Notes: generated by a model from the letters alone, not told the origin. A DNA stretch of 64,000 nucleotides from Rhabdophis nuchalis (GCA_039707465.1 CM077653.1:3328684-3392683), one strand, 5' to 3'. Shown: positions 42,463-54,236, counted from the stretch's first letter. Numbers and translations are program-made.

Positions 42463-42690
42463 AGACAATGGTGGGTCCCTACCGGTTTGGACTGGTTCGG
42501 ACAAACCGGTAGCGATTTGGTGGCCTGGACGCTGGAACCGGCAGTGGCCCAGGACTGCCACGCCCTGAACCAGTCCTCTGGGTGGCGCTGTAGGCACTGC
42601 CATCATGATTTTTGCTTCTGCGCGTGCGCAGCACGTCCATGAGCAAACCGGGAATAGCGACTGCCGGAACCCACTCGTGGTCTCAGCTCT
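42463..42690. mobile_element. ACCGGTT-family hAT-like repeat
   Basis: CAATGGTGGGTCCCTACCGG at the start, GAACCGGCAGTGGCCCAGGA and GCGCGTGCGCAGCACGTCC inside; the end is unclear near GCCGGAACCCACTC. Confidence 0.6.
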
Positions 42691-43214
42691 TACTTTTGCC
42701 AGGTGAGTTTTCACACTGGTAAGATGGCTACTAGCTGGTTGGCCAAACCTTTTGCAGGTATGAGTTGCCCTCTTCTGCCCTCGAAGAGGCTACCTTCTCC
42801 TCCTTCTCCCCTGCATGGGAAGACAGCCGGCCTGAGAGATTACAGCTGTTTGAATTATGTATACCCAGATTCTTATTTGAAAGTATAAATTCCTTGCCGG
42901 GATTCTTGTCGTGTTGTTTTGACCTCCTTGCCTAATACATATTCAATCTGAGAAAGGAGAGGATATCTTCCTTTGGTTGTTTGTTTCCAGAACACCACAG
43001 GCACCTGGTAGATATGGAAGGGCACCTTCTTGATGTGATAGAGGGCTGCAAATGTGGCGTTCTTTCAGTGGTCCTCTCCAACATGGGTACGTTTGATGGC
43101 GACAGAGGCGGTGGTCTTCAAAAAAAATAACCTCTTCAAGGACGTTGGAGGGTCAGAGATGTCCATTCAGCACCCTCTCCTTCCCCCAAGTCAGATCTCC
43201 TTATGTGATGAATC
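42691..43214. other. intron 5; unassigned protein-like stretch at 42985-43120 minus
   Basis: Minus strand 43110-42975 reads TTASVAIKRTHVGEDH, a stop, then KNATFAALYHIKKVPFHIYQ and VPVVFWKQTTKG. It looks protein-like and might be a piece of a processed pseudogene or a mobile element protein, but I do not recognise it. The rest shows nothing. Confidence 0.3.
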
Positions 43215-43222
43215 TGCTAGGA

Positions 43223-43567
43223 CAGGGGTCGACAACCTTAAACACTCAAAGAGCCATTTGGACTCGTTTCCCACAGAAAAGAAAACACCGGGAGCCACAA
43301 AAGCCTTCCTGTGCCTGACTATTTCCTGAGCGGCCACAAAACTAGCATATGTACAGTAGTTAAATTAAACTTTCTGTTTTCTTCTGAAGCTTTTCTTTTC
43401 TTGGATTTAACCATAGTTGGCCTACTGGGGGGTTGAAAAGCTCAATAAATCACGTGCCAGTGGGTGTCACACACTGGCGGTTGTGATGCATATTTTGAGC
43501 AACAAGGAGCCAGCAGAGGGATGAAAGAGCCGCATGCGGCTCTAGAGCCACAGGTTGCTGATCCCTG
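43223..43567 (+). mobile_element. complete 345-bp hAT MITE with 8-bp target duplication
   Basis: Ends CAGGGGTCGACAACCTT and AGGTTGCTGATCCCTG are inverted repeats, flanked by TGCTAGGA at 43215-43222 and 43568-43575, perfect. Fragments of the same family are at 1-80 and 27017-27083. Confidence 0.94.
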
Positions 43568-44621
43568 TGCTAGGAGAACCAGTAGGCTGATGCTGGGGAT
43601 CTTACCGCACGAGCTTGCCCTGGAATGCTAGCGTTCCTGGTGCCTGGATGAAATTGGAAGGGGAAAGAAGACCCAACGTAAGCAGAGCAGTGGGAAGGAG
43701 GGAGGTGGGATGGACTTAAGAGAGAACCCCGGTCCTCCTTCCCATCTAGAAAGCTCTCCAATCCTACTGCCATTAAAAAGAGCTACTGTGGGTCTCTGTC
43801 TCCTCTTCTTTGCCCCAACAGCTGTCACATTCAAGCCAAGCATCCTGTCCCCGGTGCCAACAGCTTGGTCTCCTGGGGCAGCAGCTGGACCAGAAGAAAA
43901 TCGAAGGATGGTTCTGGGTTTTCGTCTGGTGAAGAGCCAAGTTTGCAAGCATTCCTTTTATCCCGCCAGAGAAGGACAATGGGAGATGTATTTCATAAGA
44001 AGTCCATCTGCTTTTGGGGCCTGCAGGAGAGCTAAAAAATCTCCCCTCCTATAGAAGGAAGCCTTCTGAGATCCATTCAGTTGAATTCAATAAATTTCCT
44101 CCTGGACAATTGGAGAAAGTCCACCAGTCCAGTTTGAGCATGTCTTCTCATGCAGCTGGACATGAAAAGACCATGTTCAGTTCTCTGCTGACTCCAGAGT
44201 CTCCGACTGGCAACATGAAGAAAGGTTCCATCAAGTTTCTACATCTCAGGGAAGTCAAAGTCCCTCTCTGCAATCTGGCACTGCTTCTCGCATGAGGATT
44301 CCATGCAGAAGTCCTAAATTGGTGGAAATGCTTCCATGGGTCCACCTCGTGCCATTTTTCTTAAACCTGGCAACCTCAAGATGTGTGAAATTTAATTCCC
44401 AGAATTCCCCAGGTAGCATGTGTGTCAGTGGCTAACAACCAAAAGCATTTGTGGATGGGCCTAAGAAGATATTTTATTGTTGATCACCTATCTTACAAGA
44501 ATCTCACCAGACAGACTGCCTTCCCTTGGGAAATGGCAGATATAGACTTAAGGGTTAGATCTCAGATATCTCTTCCACCAAACAGATTCTAAGATGGGAT
44601 ATATTTTAATCACCCTCTTCC
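43568..44621. other. intron 5, palindromic MITE fragment at 44355-44415
   Basis: 44355-44415 keeps one arm (TTTAATTCCCAGAATTCCCC). The rest shows nothing I can name. Confidence 0.45.
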
Positions 44622-45062
44622 AGTGGTGAAATTTAATTTTTTTTACTACCAGTTCTGTGGGTGTGGCTTGGTGACCAGGGTAGGGGAAGGATACTGCAAA
44701 ATCCCCATTCAATATGCACTCCAAGGGAAGGATACTACAAAATCTCCATTCCCTCCCCACTCCAGGGGAAGGATACTGCAAAATCCCCATTCCCTCCCCA
44801 CTCCAGGGGAAGGATACTGCAAAATCCCCATTCCCTCCCCACTCCAGGGGAAGGATACTGCAAAATCTCCATTCCTTCCCCACTCCAGGGGAAGGATACT
44901 GCAAAATCCCCATTCCCTTCCCACTCCAGGGGAAGGATACTGCAAAATCCCCATTCCCTTCCCACTCCAGGGGAAGGATACTGCAAAATCCCCATTCCCT
45001 TCCCACTCCAGGGGAAGGATACTGCAAAATCCCCATTCCCTCCCCACTCCTGAGAGAAGGAC
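44622..45062 (+). repeat. second 41-bp minisatellite inside an ACCGGTT-family hAT-like element
   Basis: The element starts CCAGTGGTGAAATTTAATTT, passes CTACCAGTTCTGTGGGTGTG, then nine units of AAGGATACTGCAAAATCCCC + ATTCCCTCCCCACTCCAGGGG, all 41 bp. The units are more alike than in the array at 23106-23870, and the 36-bp variant is absent. The same internal segment was expanded. Confidence 0.93.
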
Positions 45063-45560
45063 ACTTGCAAAACATGTCAATTCTAGCCAAACTAGTGTGT
45101 TCAATTCTAAAGCTTGTAAATCCCCAGTTCATTAACTTTCTCTGCTCGTTTTCTCTCCTTTCTTGTTTGTCTGTTCCCTGTTTTTACCTTCCTTACAAAT
45201 CTTTTCAAAAACACAGCAGAACTAGCAATCCCCCCACCCAAAAAAAGATCTCTCTTGCGCTTTGCAGGCTGCCAAGCTTAGATCTTGCTAAGTCGTTTTG
45301 CACATGCTCGGGCAAACTCATGAATAACATCCTAAGGCTACCGCTTATTGTTTTGAAACAGATTCTCTTTGGTTTGCTTATAAGATAGATATTAATCTTT
45401 AAATTGATGCTGCAGAGCTCAAGGGGTGCTGTCAAAGGACCTTTAAAAAAAAAAGATTGGAAACCGTTTGTCCGGAATAGTATTGAGTTTTCTGCTTGAG
45501 CAGAGGGTTGGACTAGAAGACCTCCAAGAACCCTTGCAAGTATCCTGTTATTCTGCATTC
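45063..45560. other. intron 5, CR1 3' end at 45440-45560
   Basis: 45440-45560 reads TTTCTGCTTGAGCAGAGGGT, TTGGACTAGAAGACCTCCAA. Nothing recognised before it. Confidence 0.6.
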
Positions 45561-47751
45561 TTAAACCCCTCCGGCTTCAAAACAGAGTTTGAATCCTAGT
45601 TTGTGGAGCAAATGAACCTCAGCAAATTGAGACGCGTCTCCCAAAAACCCTGGGCTGGATTTGGGGCTGGGAAGAAGCTTGCAACCCACCCACCCCCAAC
45701 ATCCTTTGCGGGGGTGGGGGAATAACAGGGTGGGCTTAGTCAGGGTTGCAGGGTGGACCCCTTGAAAACTTATCCAGCAGTTTTACAGCTGCTGCTGCTG
45801 TTTCAAGGCCTGACAATTCTGGAGACTGGAACCATCTGGCTCTTAATCTCACCTACTTGCCTGTCAATCAAGAGCTTTCTGGCAGGGTAGAGGCACCCGT
45901 CTCGTCTCTGCAAACCGAGGAGACCGGCTGGCGAGGCTTCCAGAGGCTGCTCCCCAAACCAACATCCATTCGGGCCTCCAAGCTTTGCTCTTAAGCAACA
46001 TCTGCATGGGGCGCCTAAAGGCCTAGATGAAGGACGCTGGGCTTAAATTTCCCGCTTCCCTTCCGATGGACATCCCCCTTCCCCAATCGATTCTGGAAAA
46101 GAGCATCTCTTGTGGGGTGCCCCAGCCTCCCTCCTTCCCTCCCTCTTATCCACAGCTGTTGCTGCTGCATCAAGGTACTGACAGCACTGGAACTAAAAAG
46201 AATCTTGCATATTTTGTTCCTGGCTTAATTAGTCACCGAGACGTTTTGCCTCCTGCTCAAGACTGCCAAGTGACAGAAGACACCTTGGCTGGGAGATGGC
46301 TTGCTTATTTGATCCAAGAATCCAAGAATGGGAGAGGAGGAGGAGGAGGAGGAGGAGGGTGGGTGAGGAAGGAAATTGCCCCTGAAACCCCAGACTGAGA
46401 CGAGGCAGAAAAGTATGAGTTGACTTGGCCAAATCTGGCTTAAGAACATCTGTGGTTGTCTAATTTGCTTCTTCCTTCTGGTCTGGATCTCCACCGTTGG
46501 AGTGTCTCCATCCAAGGTGGAAGCGGTCAAGCCGAAGTTGGAAGCGTCGTTTAGCCCGGTTAAAAATTGGCATTCCTTTGTTGGGAAAAGGAACGCACTT
46601 CTGTACAAGTTAGGATTAGGTTAAATTGAGACAAAGGTCACAACGAGAGGCGTCACAAGGCCAACCTTGATTTTATAAACTTCGTTTGTAAGGCGAACTA
46701 TTGGGTCCAAATTGCACAAGGTGTGTGTGTGGGTGTGTGTTTGTGTGTATGTGTGAACCCTGGCCTGACTGAAGACATTTGGGGACTTCATTCTGACACA
46801 CTGGAAAAGAAGGATAGGGAGCAGGGAATGACCGCAGGCAGGCAGGACTGTGGATGCAAATCATGTCTTAAAAAAAAGCCAGGATAACACTTAAGCCCAG
46901 ATCTGTCTACTTTTGAACGAGGAGGCTACAAACGGAAGCAGACATGCATGAAACGTTCCTCTCTATGCATGCTCAGATGTGCATGGTTGGCGAAGCGTGT
47001 TCCCTTCAACCCCGAACTTCCTCTCTCCTTATTAAGTTCGTGCAAGCCAACCGTGGTAGACTTCCCCCATCGCGCTGGCTAGATTCAGCTCAGCTAACCA
47101 ATGTCCGGCAAGGCCCAGCTATTCCGTGAACCGAGTGCGGGAATAAAACATTCCATTTTCATCGAGTCCTCGTTTTAACGGGCTCTAACTGGCAGCGTTC
47201 ATTTTGCAGCAACTAATGGCCATTGCGTTCGGCTCAGCGATGCCCGTTACTCGCTGGGGGCCGAGGGATGACCTGTGCAGTGCGAGAACCTGGGGACCGG
47301 TGGGTCCCTCGGACGAGTTTGAATCATTTTATTTTAAAAAAAACAAAAAAACCTATTTTTACAGTTTTAAAACATTTGAATCCTTGTCGTTCGTGGTCAT
47401 TTGCTTCTGCGTTACGCCTGCTTTGAATACAGTGCCTCCATTTATTAAGACGTTTCTGATTTTAGTTTTTGGGTACAAATTCTAGATTTTGTTGTTGAGG
47501 TGGTGGTTACTGAATTGTCCTTCTTATTAATCTTCATCGCAAACAGCTGCTGGGAAAGATCACGGGAAGGATGTGGCTTTTCCCTCTTATGCAATGATTA
47601 GGCTTCCCACAGATCACACTGACAACCCTAAGATCGGTCGGAGAGATTTGTGGTCCAATTTTTGTGACGATATAAAAAACTCCAATCCAAACTCCAAGAG
47701 GCGATAAATTATGGAACGGCTGCAGGGTCACCTGGAGTAGCCATGGGGTAT
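45561..47751. other. intron 5, repeat-poor
   Basis: About 2.2 kb with only a GGA run at 46333-46357 and GT repeats at 46720-46752. No coding signal on either strand. The lack of recognised repeats is notable beside the neighbouring intron. Confidence 0.45.
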
Positions 47752-48403
47752 AGAAGTAGTCCTTGACATACAACACTTCATTACTGACTGTTCGAGGTTA
47801 CGACGGCATTAAAAAAGGGACGTATGTGTTGTGGCCTATTGGCCACCAGCTCATCCAGCAGCCGAGTCAGAGGAGGGGGCGGCGTGGGGGGTCAGGGTCA
47901 GCATCAAGGCTACCTGAGAGCTCCAAGAAGGAAGAGGGAATGGAGCTGGCAGAGAGAGAGAAAGAGAGAGAGGGGGGAGGGGGCAGAGTATGGGCTGTCC
48001 GTCAACCCTCAGTTGGAGAGTCAACAGCCCCCAGGCGTGGAAGTAGCTGACGACGAAGAGGAGGAACAGCTGGGTCCAGTGCCTGACGCGCAGATGCGCA
48101 GAAGGCAGAGGAGAGGAGAGCAGAGCAGTGGAAATCTATGGGCTGGTTCTTGGGACGGAAGAGCCACCACTGCTAACGAAGCTCCACCCTAGCTTTGGGG
48201 ATAAAAGGCAGGGGGTGTTTTTCACCCATTTTTTTTTTTGCAAAAAATGGGGATGTTTTTGCCTTCCCCATGCCCTGCTGAAGCCTGCCGAGTGCTCCTG
48301 GAGGCAAGGAGGACAAAACCTTTTTTTTTTCCTTACTTACCTCTTCGAAATCTTGGTGTGTGTTATACATTGGTGCGTCTTATAGTCCGAAAAATACAGT
48401 AAT
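47752..48403 (+). mobile_element. three joined elements: DNA-element end, family R copy, MITE half
   Basis: 47752-47820 is a TAAGTCGAGGAC-family end (GTAGTCCTTGACATACAACA). 47830-48210 is a family R LTR-like fragment (GTGTTGTGGCCTATTGGCCA, CAGATGCGCAGAAGGCAGAG). 48225-48403 is the right half of the MITE at 28803 (GGTGCGTCTTATAGTCCGAA, AAATACAGTAA). Confidence 0.65.
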
Positions 48404-48871
48404 TGGTTTAAAAACTGGGAGGGGAGCGATTTTCTTGCATCAGGAATAGTTACCAGCATGAAAAACTCTAGAAATACCAATGGTGTGATCTCCAATAAAT
48501 TAATGTACAGATGACCTTCCCTTACAGGACTTTTAAAACCAATTCCGGGCAAAATCTAAAATTATTAATACTTTCCACACTGGGATTAGGAGAGATGTTG
48601 GCTTGTAGGCTTTCTAAAATGGACCAGGGTCTGATTGTTGCTTTGGGCAGAAAACTTTCTTCTGGAAGGAAATAATCAAAACCACAGGCATTTTCTCTCC
48701 CCCCCCCCCCCCGCCATCACACTGGGCTGCCTTCTTCTTAGTTTACAACAATGGTTCTCCACCTTGCTATTTTAAGATGTGTGGACTTCAACTCCCAGAA
48801 TCCCCCAGCTGGCATAACACTTCCTCCCCTTGAGTCTTCCAACTTGGTTGGAAGAGGATGGGAGCTAAGCC
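48404..48871. other. intron 5, palindromic MITE fragment at 48755-48810
   Basis: 48755-48810 keeps one arm (TGTGGACTTCAACTCCCAGA). C run at 48700-48712. Nothing else recognised. Confidence 0.5.
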
Positions 48872-49239
48872 GTGGTGGGATTCAAATAATTTAACAACCG
48901 GTTCTTTGTCCTAATGACCAGCTGGGTAGGCGTGGCCCGGTGGTCATGTGACCGTGTGGGCGTGGCCAACTCATCATCACTCACATTGATGGGTGCTTCG
49001 ACTTAGCTGTGACAATGTCATAAGGGTTAAGCGGAGAGGCAGTTTCTGTAAGGAGGGCAACAAAGATGAGGCTAGAAACAACACCAGAATGTGTCCTTCC
49101 TGCCTTCCGTACAGGATTAGCCCTGTGAAGTGGGAAAAACCAAAAGGAGATTTCTTCCAACAACCGGTTCTCCGAACTGCTTAGAAAGTTAACAACCGGT
49201 TCTCCCGAATAGGTGCGAACCGGCTGAATCCCACCACTG
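48872..49239 (+). mobile_element. ACCGGTT-family hAT-like MITE, near complete
   Basis: Ends CGTGGTGGGATTCAAATAAT and CGGCTGAATCCCACCACTG are inverted repeats. Flanks GAGCTAAG and GGGCTAAG agree if the duplication takes in the last G of the element. ACAACCGGTTCT occurs near both ends. This is the best copy for defining the family's termini. Confidence 0.8.
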
Positions 49240-49832
49240 GGCTAAGGAGGTACACTTGGGAGAATCCCAGGATTGTTTTTTTCTTGAAAATTTTTTTATT
49301 TTTTCTTTACATACAGATAACCCAAAGTATACCATTACATCTGAATAAGCAGTATTTTAGATGATTCGATGTTATATCAGTTCCTCTTACCATCAACCCA
49401 CAACAACTATCATTAGCTCTTCTGCTTTCCGTACACCATGTTGTAGCCTATTTCACCTCCAACCCATCTCCTCTCCCTCTCTCCTCCTCCCTACCTCCAT
49501 TCTTCTTCCTGCCATCCCTCTCTTCTCTACTTCCCCTTCCTCTCTCCCTCTCCTCTATCCTCTTCCCACTCATTGTCTCTCTCTCTCTCCTACTCTTTCT
49601 CCCCCTTCGACTTCCCTCTCGCCTATCTCCCTCTTTCCCGCTCTCTTTCTACTTGGGAGAATCCCAGTTGAAGGACTCCAAATGGCATTCCCATGTGACA
49701 TCTCTTGGTATCTTCTGATTATAGGACAATCCTGCTCACCAATTCTGCTAACGTCTCATCTTATCTCTTAGTCTACCCTTCCTTCTGGGGCTTAGTCTGC
49801 CCATTAGTTTTTAACAACCCTGGAGGGAAACT

Positions 49833-49874
<42 letters not shown>

Positions 49875-50509
49875 CACTACATGCTTGGAATTATGGAATT
49901 AAGTATAACATCTGAAAAACCAACAGGAACTCAACTACAGTATTTCTGACCGGTGATTTCATTCCTAAAGCTTTTGAAAAAAACAAACGTCCCTTTTGGA
50001 AACAAACAAAAAAAGTACACCATCCTTTGTTTCATCCTCTTTCAGACACGACCTCGTAGCACATCTCTTGACACCCCATCCTCTCATTTTTTTCCTCCCC
50101 CCCCCCCAATCTTTCCTTTTGATTCTCGCAAGCCTTTCCTCCTCCTGGCTTCGAACCAGATGGGGAAAGGGGCACCAAAGGAAAAGCGAGAGAAATGGAG
50201 ATGTTGCCAGCCAAAGGAGAAACCGCAGGAGGAGCGACAGGAATCTCAGTAAAACCAGCACTCCGAATGGGGAGGAAAAAAAAACACGCCCTTTTCAAAG
50301 AATGGAAAGGGTCAGAAAATCCCATCGTATTCCATAGGTTGTTTGTTTCTCCTAGAGGAGCGGAGAAGAGGCGAGAAGGCAAAGCAAGCTTGTAAAAACA
50401 CAGAGGTGCACCATGGCTTAAAACTAGGTTTACCTTTGGCAACCTGCACACACGCACACACACACCCAAAAGAAAGACGGTAGAGGACACTTTAGTTTTC
50501 AATACCTAC
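49240..50509. other. intron 5 proximal part; pyrimidine-rich tract and CA repeat
   Basis: 49455-49650 is C/T-rich (CTCTCCCTCTCTCCTCC). A CA array of about 19 units lies at 49835-49873, and a C run at 50098-50107. The donor of exon 5 (GTAGGT) reads leftward from 50509. Confidence 0.6.
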
Positions 50510-50661
50510 CTGTGATGTTCACTTCCACCTGCCCAGATCGGGTGCCGATGGAGTTGGTGGCTTCGCAGATATATGCTCCTGATAGGCGGTACGTGACTGG
50601 CCCTTTAAAGAACAGAGTGCTGTTTTGAATTTCGGCACTGTCTGGCAACGAGCCATTCAGC
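50510..50661 (-). CDS. NECTIN1: NECTIN1 exon 5: second half of the third Ig domain
   Basis: Acceptor GCTTTCCACAG, donor ACAG|GTAGGT. It reads LNGSLPDSAEIQNSTLFFKG, then PVTYRLSGAYICEATNSIGT and RSGQVEVNIT. The YICEA cysteine pairs with the KLTC cysteine of exon 4 to close the third Ig fold. N-glycosylation sequons are visible at NGS, NST and NIT. 152 nt take phase 2 to phase 1, so the exon can splice to either the delta exon (giving Glu) or the short-isoform exon (giving Asp) with the same leftover G. Human nectin-1 is alike over the whole exon. Confidence 0.97.
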
Positions 50662-50983
50662 CTGTGGAAAGCAAGAACACAAAGCCATTGGTCCATGAGC
50701 AGAAAGCTTTCGTCCTCTTCTTTTAATGACCCCCAGTAATCCCTTGGAATCTGGGCAACTGAATGGAGTATTCTATGGATGGGGTTTTTTTACACTTCCT
50801 CCTCAGATTCTACTTTGGATCATCCACATTCTACGTAAGGCCCCACAGGGCAGGGAACTAACTTCTACGTAGACCTTTTATTGTGGTATTTTCCTCGGAA
50901 CACAAGTATTCCTTTACCTTTGAGTACATCATGTAGGAGGGCTTGGTAGAACTTCAGAATGTCTTATGAACTTGCTATCTGTT
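50662..50983. other. intron 4, nothing recognised
   Basis: No repeat or coding signal that I can name. Confidence 0.5.
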
Positions 50984-51693
50984 GTGGCCCACCAGTGGCC
51001 AGCAGAGCTGGTGGCAGATTCAGACAGTGAGGAGGGTTGGGGAGGAACCTGGGCCAGTCCTGGAGTCTGGGGAAGGCTCTGAGGAGGGCTCTGTGTCGGA
51101 GGCAGAGAGGGGGCCAGGGCCGTCTGACAGTTATCAGCTGCCTTCGGAGTCGGACATCAGTGAGGCAGAAGAAGAGCTGGAGCCTGTTCCCAGTGTGCGC
51201 ATGCACAGAGTTGCCAGACGAAGGGAACAGCTAAAGAACAGGAGTCGACTTGGGAGTAAGGCCAAACAACGAATGGCCCATCCCAGAGGAAATAAAAGAG
51301 GAGCGAAAGGGGAGTGGAGTTTGCAGGAGACCATTATTTCGCTTAATTGAGTCGTGACTCTCCGAGACTCCTGGCCAAGTTTTGCAGATCTCGGCCTGGC
51401 AGCTCTCCAAGCCAGAGAAGGTCTGTGACTGTAAAGCCTCCTTTGAAAGACTTTGCTGGATGTGAATGAGCAGAATTCACAGTAAATTAATAAAGGGTTT
51501 GTTTTCTTTTGTCGAGACAAAGAGTTTGCTTTATGCTCTTGGGAAGCCTCGGTCAGAAGAGTTTTCAATTCAACTGCATAGCACGGGAAGGATGTGTGTT
51601 TTTTTGTGTTTTATTTTTATAGTTATAATGTACACTGAGGATGGCATTTAATTTCATTGCACGAGGTGCAATGACAATAAACTAACTAACTAA
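50984..51693 (+). mobile_element. composite retroposon: family R LTR-like part plus LINE-like tail, 11-bp flanking repeats
   Basis: 50984-51565 is family R. From about 51570 the sequence differs from the copy at 1738-2332 and continues as a LINE-type tail (TTTAATTTCATTGCACGAGG, TGCAATGACAATAAACTAAC) with an ACTA-repeat end. TGCTATCTGTT occurs at 50973-50983 and 51694-51704, so the whole composite looks like one target-primed insertion. Confidence 0.75.
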
Positions 51694-51704
51694 TGCTATC
51701 TGTT

Positions 51705-52336
51705 CTATGGGGACACAGAACCAAAATAGAAATTGAGAGAAGCTCAGCAGAAAAAATAAATCAATAAAAAAATAAAAAAACAAATCAATTCCGAAGTGTT
51801 TTGGAAGGAAAAAAAAATCACAGAGCAAACACACAAACAACTCTGCGCACAGAGGAAAATTATGCAGTTTGCTCATTTTTAATCAATCCGAGGGAAAGCA
51901 ATTAAGTTCAGCCAAAGCAATCGACTGGCACACCAAATGAGGGGTGATTGCCCCAATTTGCATTCAGACGAAGCTCCACTCAGGAGCAGTGGGGGGTGGG
52001 GAAAACCCCTCCCTCCCCTTGGGAGCAATTAGTGATCAGAAAATATCACCCCCCCCCCCCAAAAACTGAGGTCCTCTAAAGCAGCTTCACCATCTACTCT
52101 ATTCCCATAAAACACCATCACCTCCATCATTAACCATAAGCTATTTGGCCCAAGGAGATAGAAACAACCAGAAGCCTGATTCAGTCCATGTTAACATGCC
52201 CCGTACAAGTATCTACGCTGGCAAGGACTTGGAAGAGAAAGAATCAATATTTTATAATTTAAGGCAAGCTACAGCATTCCCAGCCAGAAAACTAATGCGT
52301 TGTTTTGAAAAAGAAAGAGCATATGAGAGTTCAGAT
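51705..52336. other. intron 4, nothing recognised
   Basis: A-rich at 51745-51815, C run at 52048-52058; no named repeat. Confidence 0.45.
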
Positions 52337-52687
52337 CTTAAAAAGATAAAGGTTCCCCTAGTACATATGTTCTAGTCGTTCCCAACTCTAGGGGGCGGTG
52401 CTCATCTCCATTTCAAAGCCCAAGAGCCAGCTCTGTCCGAAGACGTCTCTGTGGTCATGTAGCCAGCATGACTCAACGCCGAAGGCGCACGGAACGCTGT
52501 TCCCTTCCCATCAAAGGTTTCTCCTGTTTTTCTACTTGCATTTTTTACACGCTTTCGAAATGTTAGGTTGGCAGAAGAAGTAACGCGGGCTCACCCCATT
52601 ATGCGGCACTAGGGATTCGAACCCCCGAACTGCCAACCTTTCTGATCGACAAGCTCAGCGTCTTAGCCACTGAGCCACCACGTCCCT
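52337..52687 (-). mobile_element. tRNA-derived SINE (350-bp family)
   Basis: Reverse copy with AAGATAAAGGTTCCCCTAGT at the tail and GATTCGAACCCCCGAACTGC, CTTAGCCACTGAGCCACC at the head. Confidence 0.9.
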
Positions 52688-52689
52688 TT

Positions 52690-53075
52690 GAAATCTTACT
52701 ATTATAGAATCTTGGACTAGAAGATCTCCAAGGAAAAGACTTTGGAGGTCTGTTAGTTCTACCCTCAAGGTAGGAGGCCATATACTGTCCTGGAAAAATT
52801 GTTGCTCTATTTTGTTTTGACCTCTTAGTGATGGCGCATCCATAACTTCTGGAGGCAAGTTGTTCCATGGATTAATTTTGGAGTTCTTGATATTCTCCAA
52901 GCTTGGTTATTTTCTTGCCGATGTTCCATGACCAAAATGAGTGACATCATCCCTGCTAGGACTTTGACTAAGGGCTGCGTCTGGATTGTCAGCTAGAGAT
53001 GTTACCTACTTAGGTCATAAACCGTCTACAAGAAAATCAACCGAGCTCAGAGAGTACCAAGGACACCATAGTTCA
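52690..53075 (-). mobile_element. CR1 3' fragment joined to the unclassified dispersed repeat
   Basis: 52690-52880 is a reversed CR1 end (GGACTAGAAGATCTCCAAGG, CTTCTGGAGGCAAGTTGTTC). 52885-53075 has CAAGCTTGGTTATTTTCTTG and, in complement, ACAAGAAAATCAACCGAGCT. Confidence 0.7.
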
Positions 53076-53107
53076 AAGTAGAAATATCCTCTTCCATTTA
53101 TTAATTG

Positions 53108-53378
53108 TTTCAAAGCCGAAGAGCCAGCGCTGTCCGAAGACGTCTCCATGGTCATGTGGCCGGCATGACTCAATGCCGAAGACGCATCCCTTCCCACCAA
53201 AGGTGGTTCCTGTTTTTTTAGTTGCATTTTTTACCTGCTTTCGAATTGCTAGCTTGGTAGAATCTGGGACAAGTCACGGGAGCTCACTCCATTACGTGGC
53301 GCTAGGGATTCGACTCGCCGAACTTCCGACCTTTCTGATCGACAAGCTCAGTGTCTTTGCCCCTGAGCCACTTCATTA
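53108..53378 (-). mobile_element. tRNA-derived SINE (350-bp family), tail-less
   Basis: Starts inside the body (TTTCAAAGCCGAAGAGCCAG) and runs to the head (GATTCGACTCGCCGAACTTC, GCCCCTGAGCCACTTC). Confidence 0.85.
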
Positions 53379-53714
53379 GGCTAGGCATAATACTTTAATT
53401 CCCTTAGCTGTTCATCCCATAGTTTAGCTTCCAGCCCCCTAAATCTTTCTGGTGCCTTGCAATCTTTTTTTTTTTCATCATACACCAAAGCTTTCACTGC
53501 CTTATTCCTTCCTAAAAGCAAGAGAGGCCTGCTAGCTGGATATGTGACCTATTTGGCATAGAATGGGACCATTCTCTTCAGGACTGGAGGGCTTGAGAGC
53601 CCTCTGACATAAAGGGCTTGCTTTTCCCTGAGAAACTGTTATTCAGGGCCTTATATCCATGCTGAACCCGTACTTGAGTAGGTTCCTGGCTGTAATGGTA
53701 TATACAATGCACAA
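53379..53714. other. intron 4, nothing recognised
   Basis: No repeat or coding signal that I can name. Confidence 0.4.
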
Positions 53715-54215
53715 TAGGGACCTTGGAGGTCTTCTAGTCCAACTCTAGTCCAACTCTAGTCCGGCCAGAGCAGCTTCTATTCTATTCTATATTGTATTCT
53801 ATTCTGTTCTGTTCTATATTCTATTCTATTCAAACAAATACAAACAAACAATAGAAGAGTTGGAAGGGACCTTGGAGGTCTTCTAGTCCAACCCCCCGCC
53901 TAGGCAGGAAGCCCTATATCGTTTCAGACAAATGGCTATCCAGCATCCTCTTAAAGACTTCCAGTGTTGGGGCATTCACAACTTCTGGAGGCAACTTCTA
54001 TTCCACTGACTAATTGTTCTCACTGTCAGGAAATTCCTCCTCCGTTCTAAGTTGCTTCTCTCCTTGATTCGTTTCCACCCATTGCTTCTTGCCCTGCCCT
54101 CAGGTGCCTTGGTGAATAGCTTGACTCCCTCTTCTTTGGGGCAGCCCCTGAGATATTGGAAGACTGCTGTCATGTCTCCCCTGGTCCTTCTATGAGAATG
54201 GCCTTGGGAGAGCAG
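53715..54215 (-). mobile_element. CR1 LINE 3' region with an AATAG-type pentanucleotide block
   Basis: ATTCT repeats at 53770-53830 separate a short duplicated piece (GGAGGTCTTCTAGTCCAACT) from the main reversed CR1 end (53865-54215: GGAAGGGACCTTGGAGGTCT, CACCCATTGCTTCTTGCCCT). Confidence 0.82.
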
Positions 54216-54236
54216 GCAAAGAGAGGCTGTCTAGGA

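Noticed and set aside
44548..45388. Open frames of 170-224 codons on both strands
   Set aside because: Same cause: the second 41-bp minisatellite.
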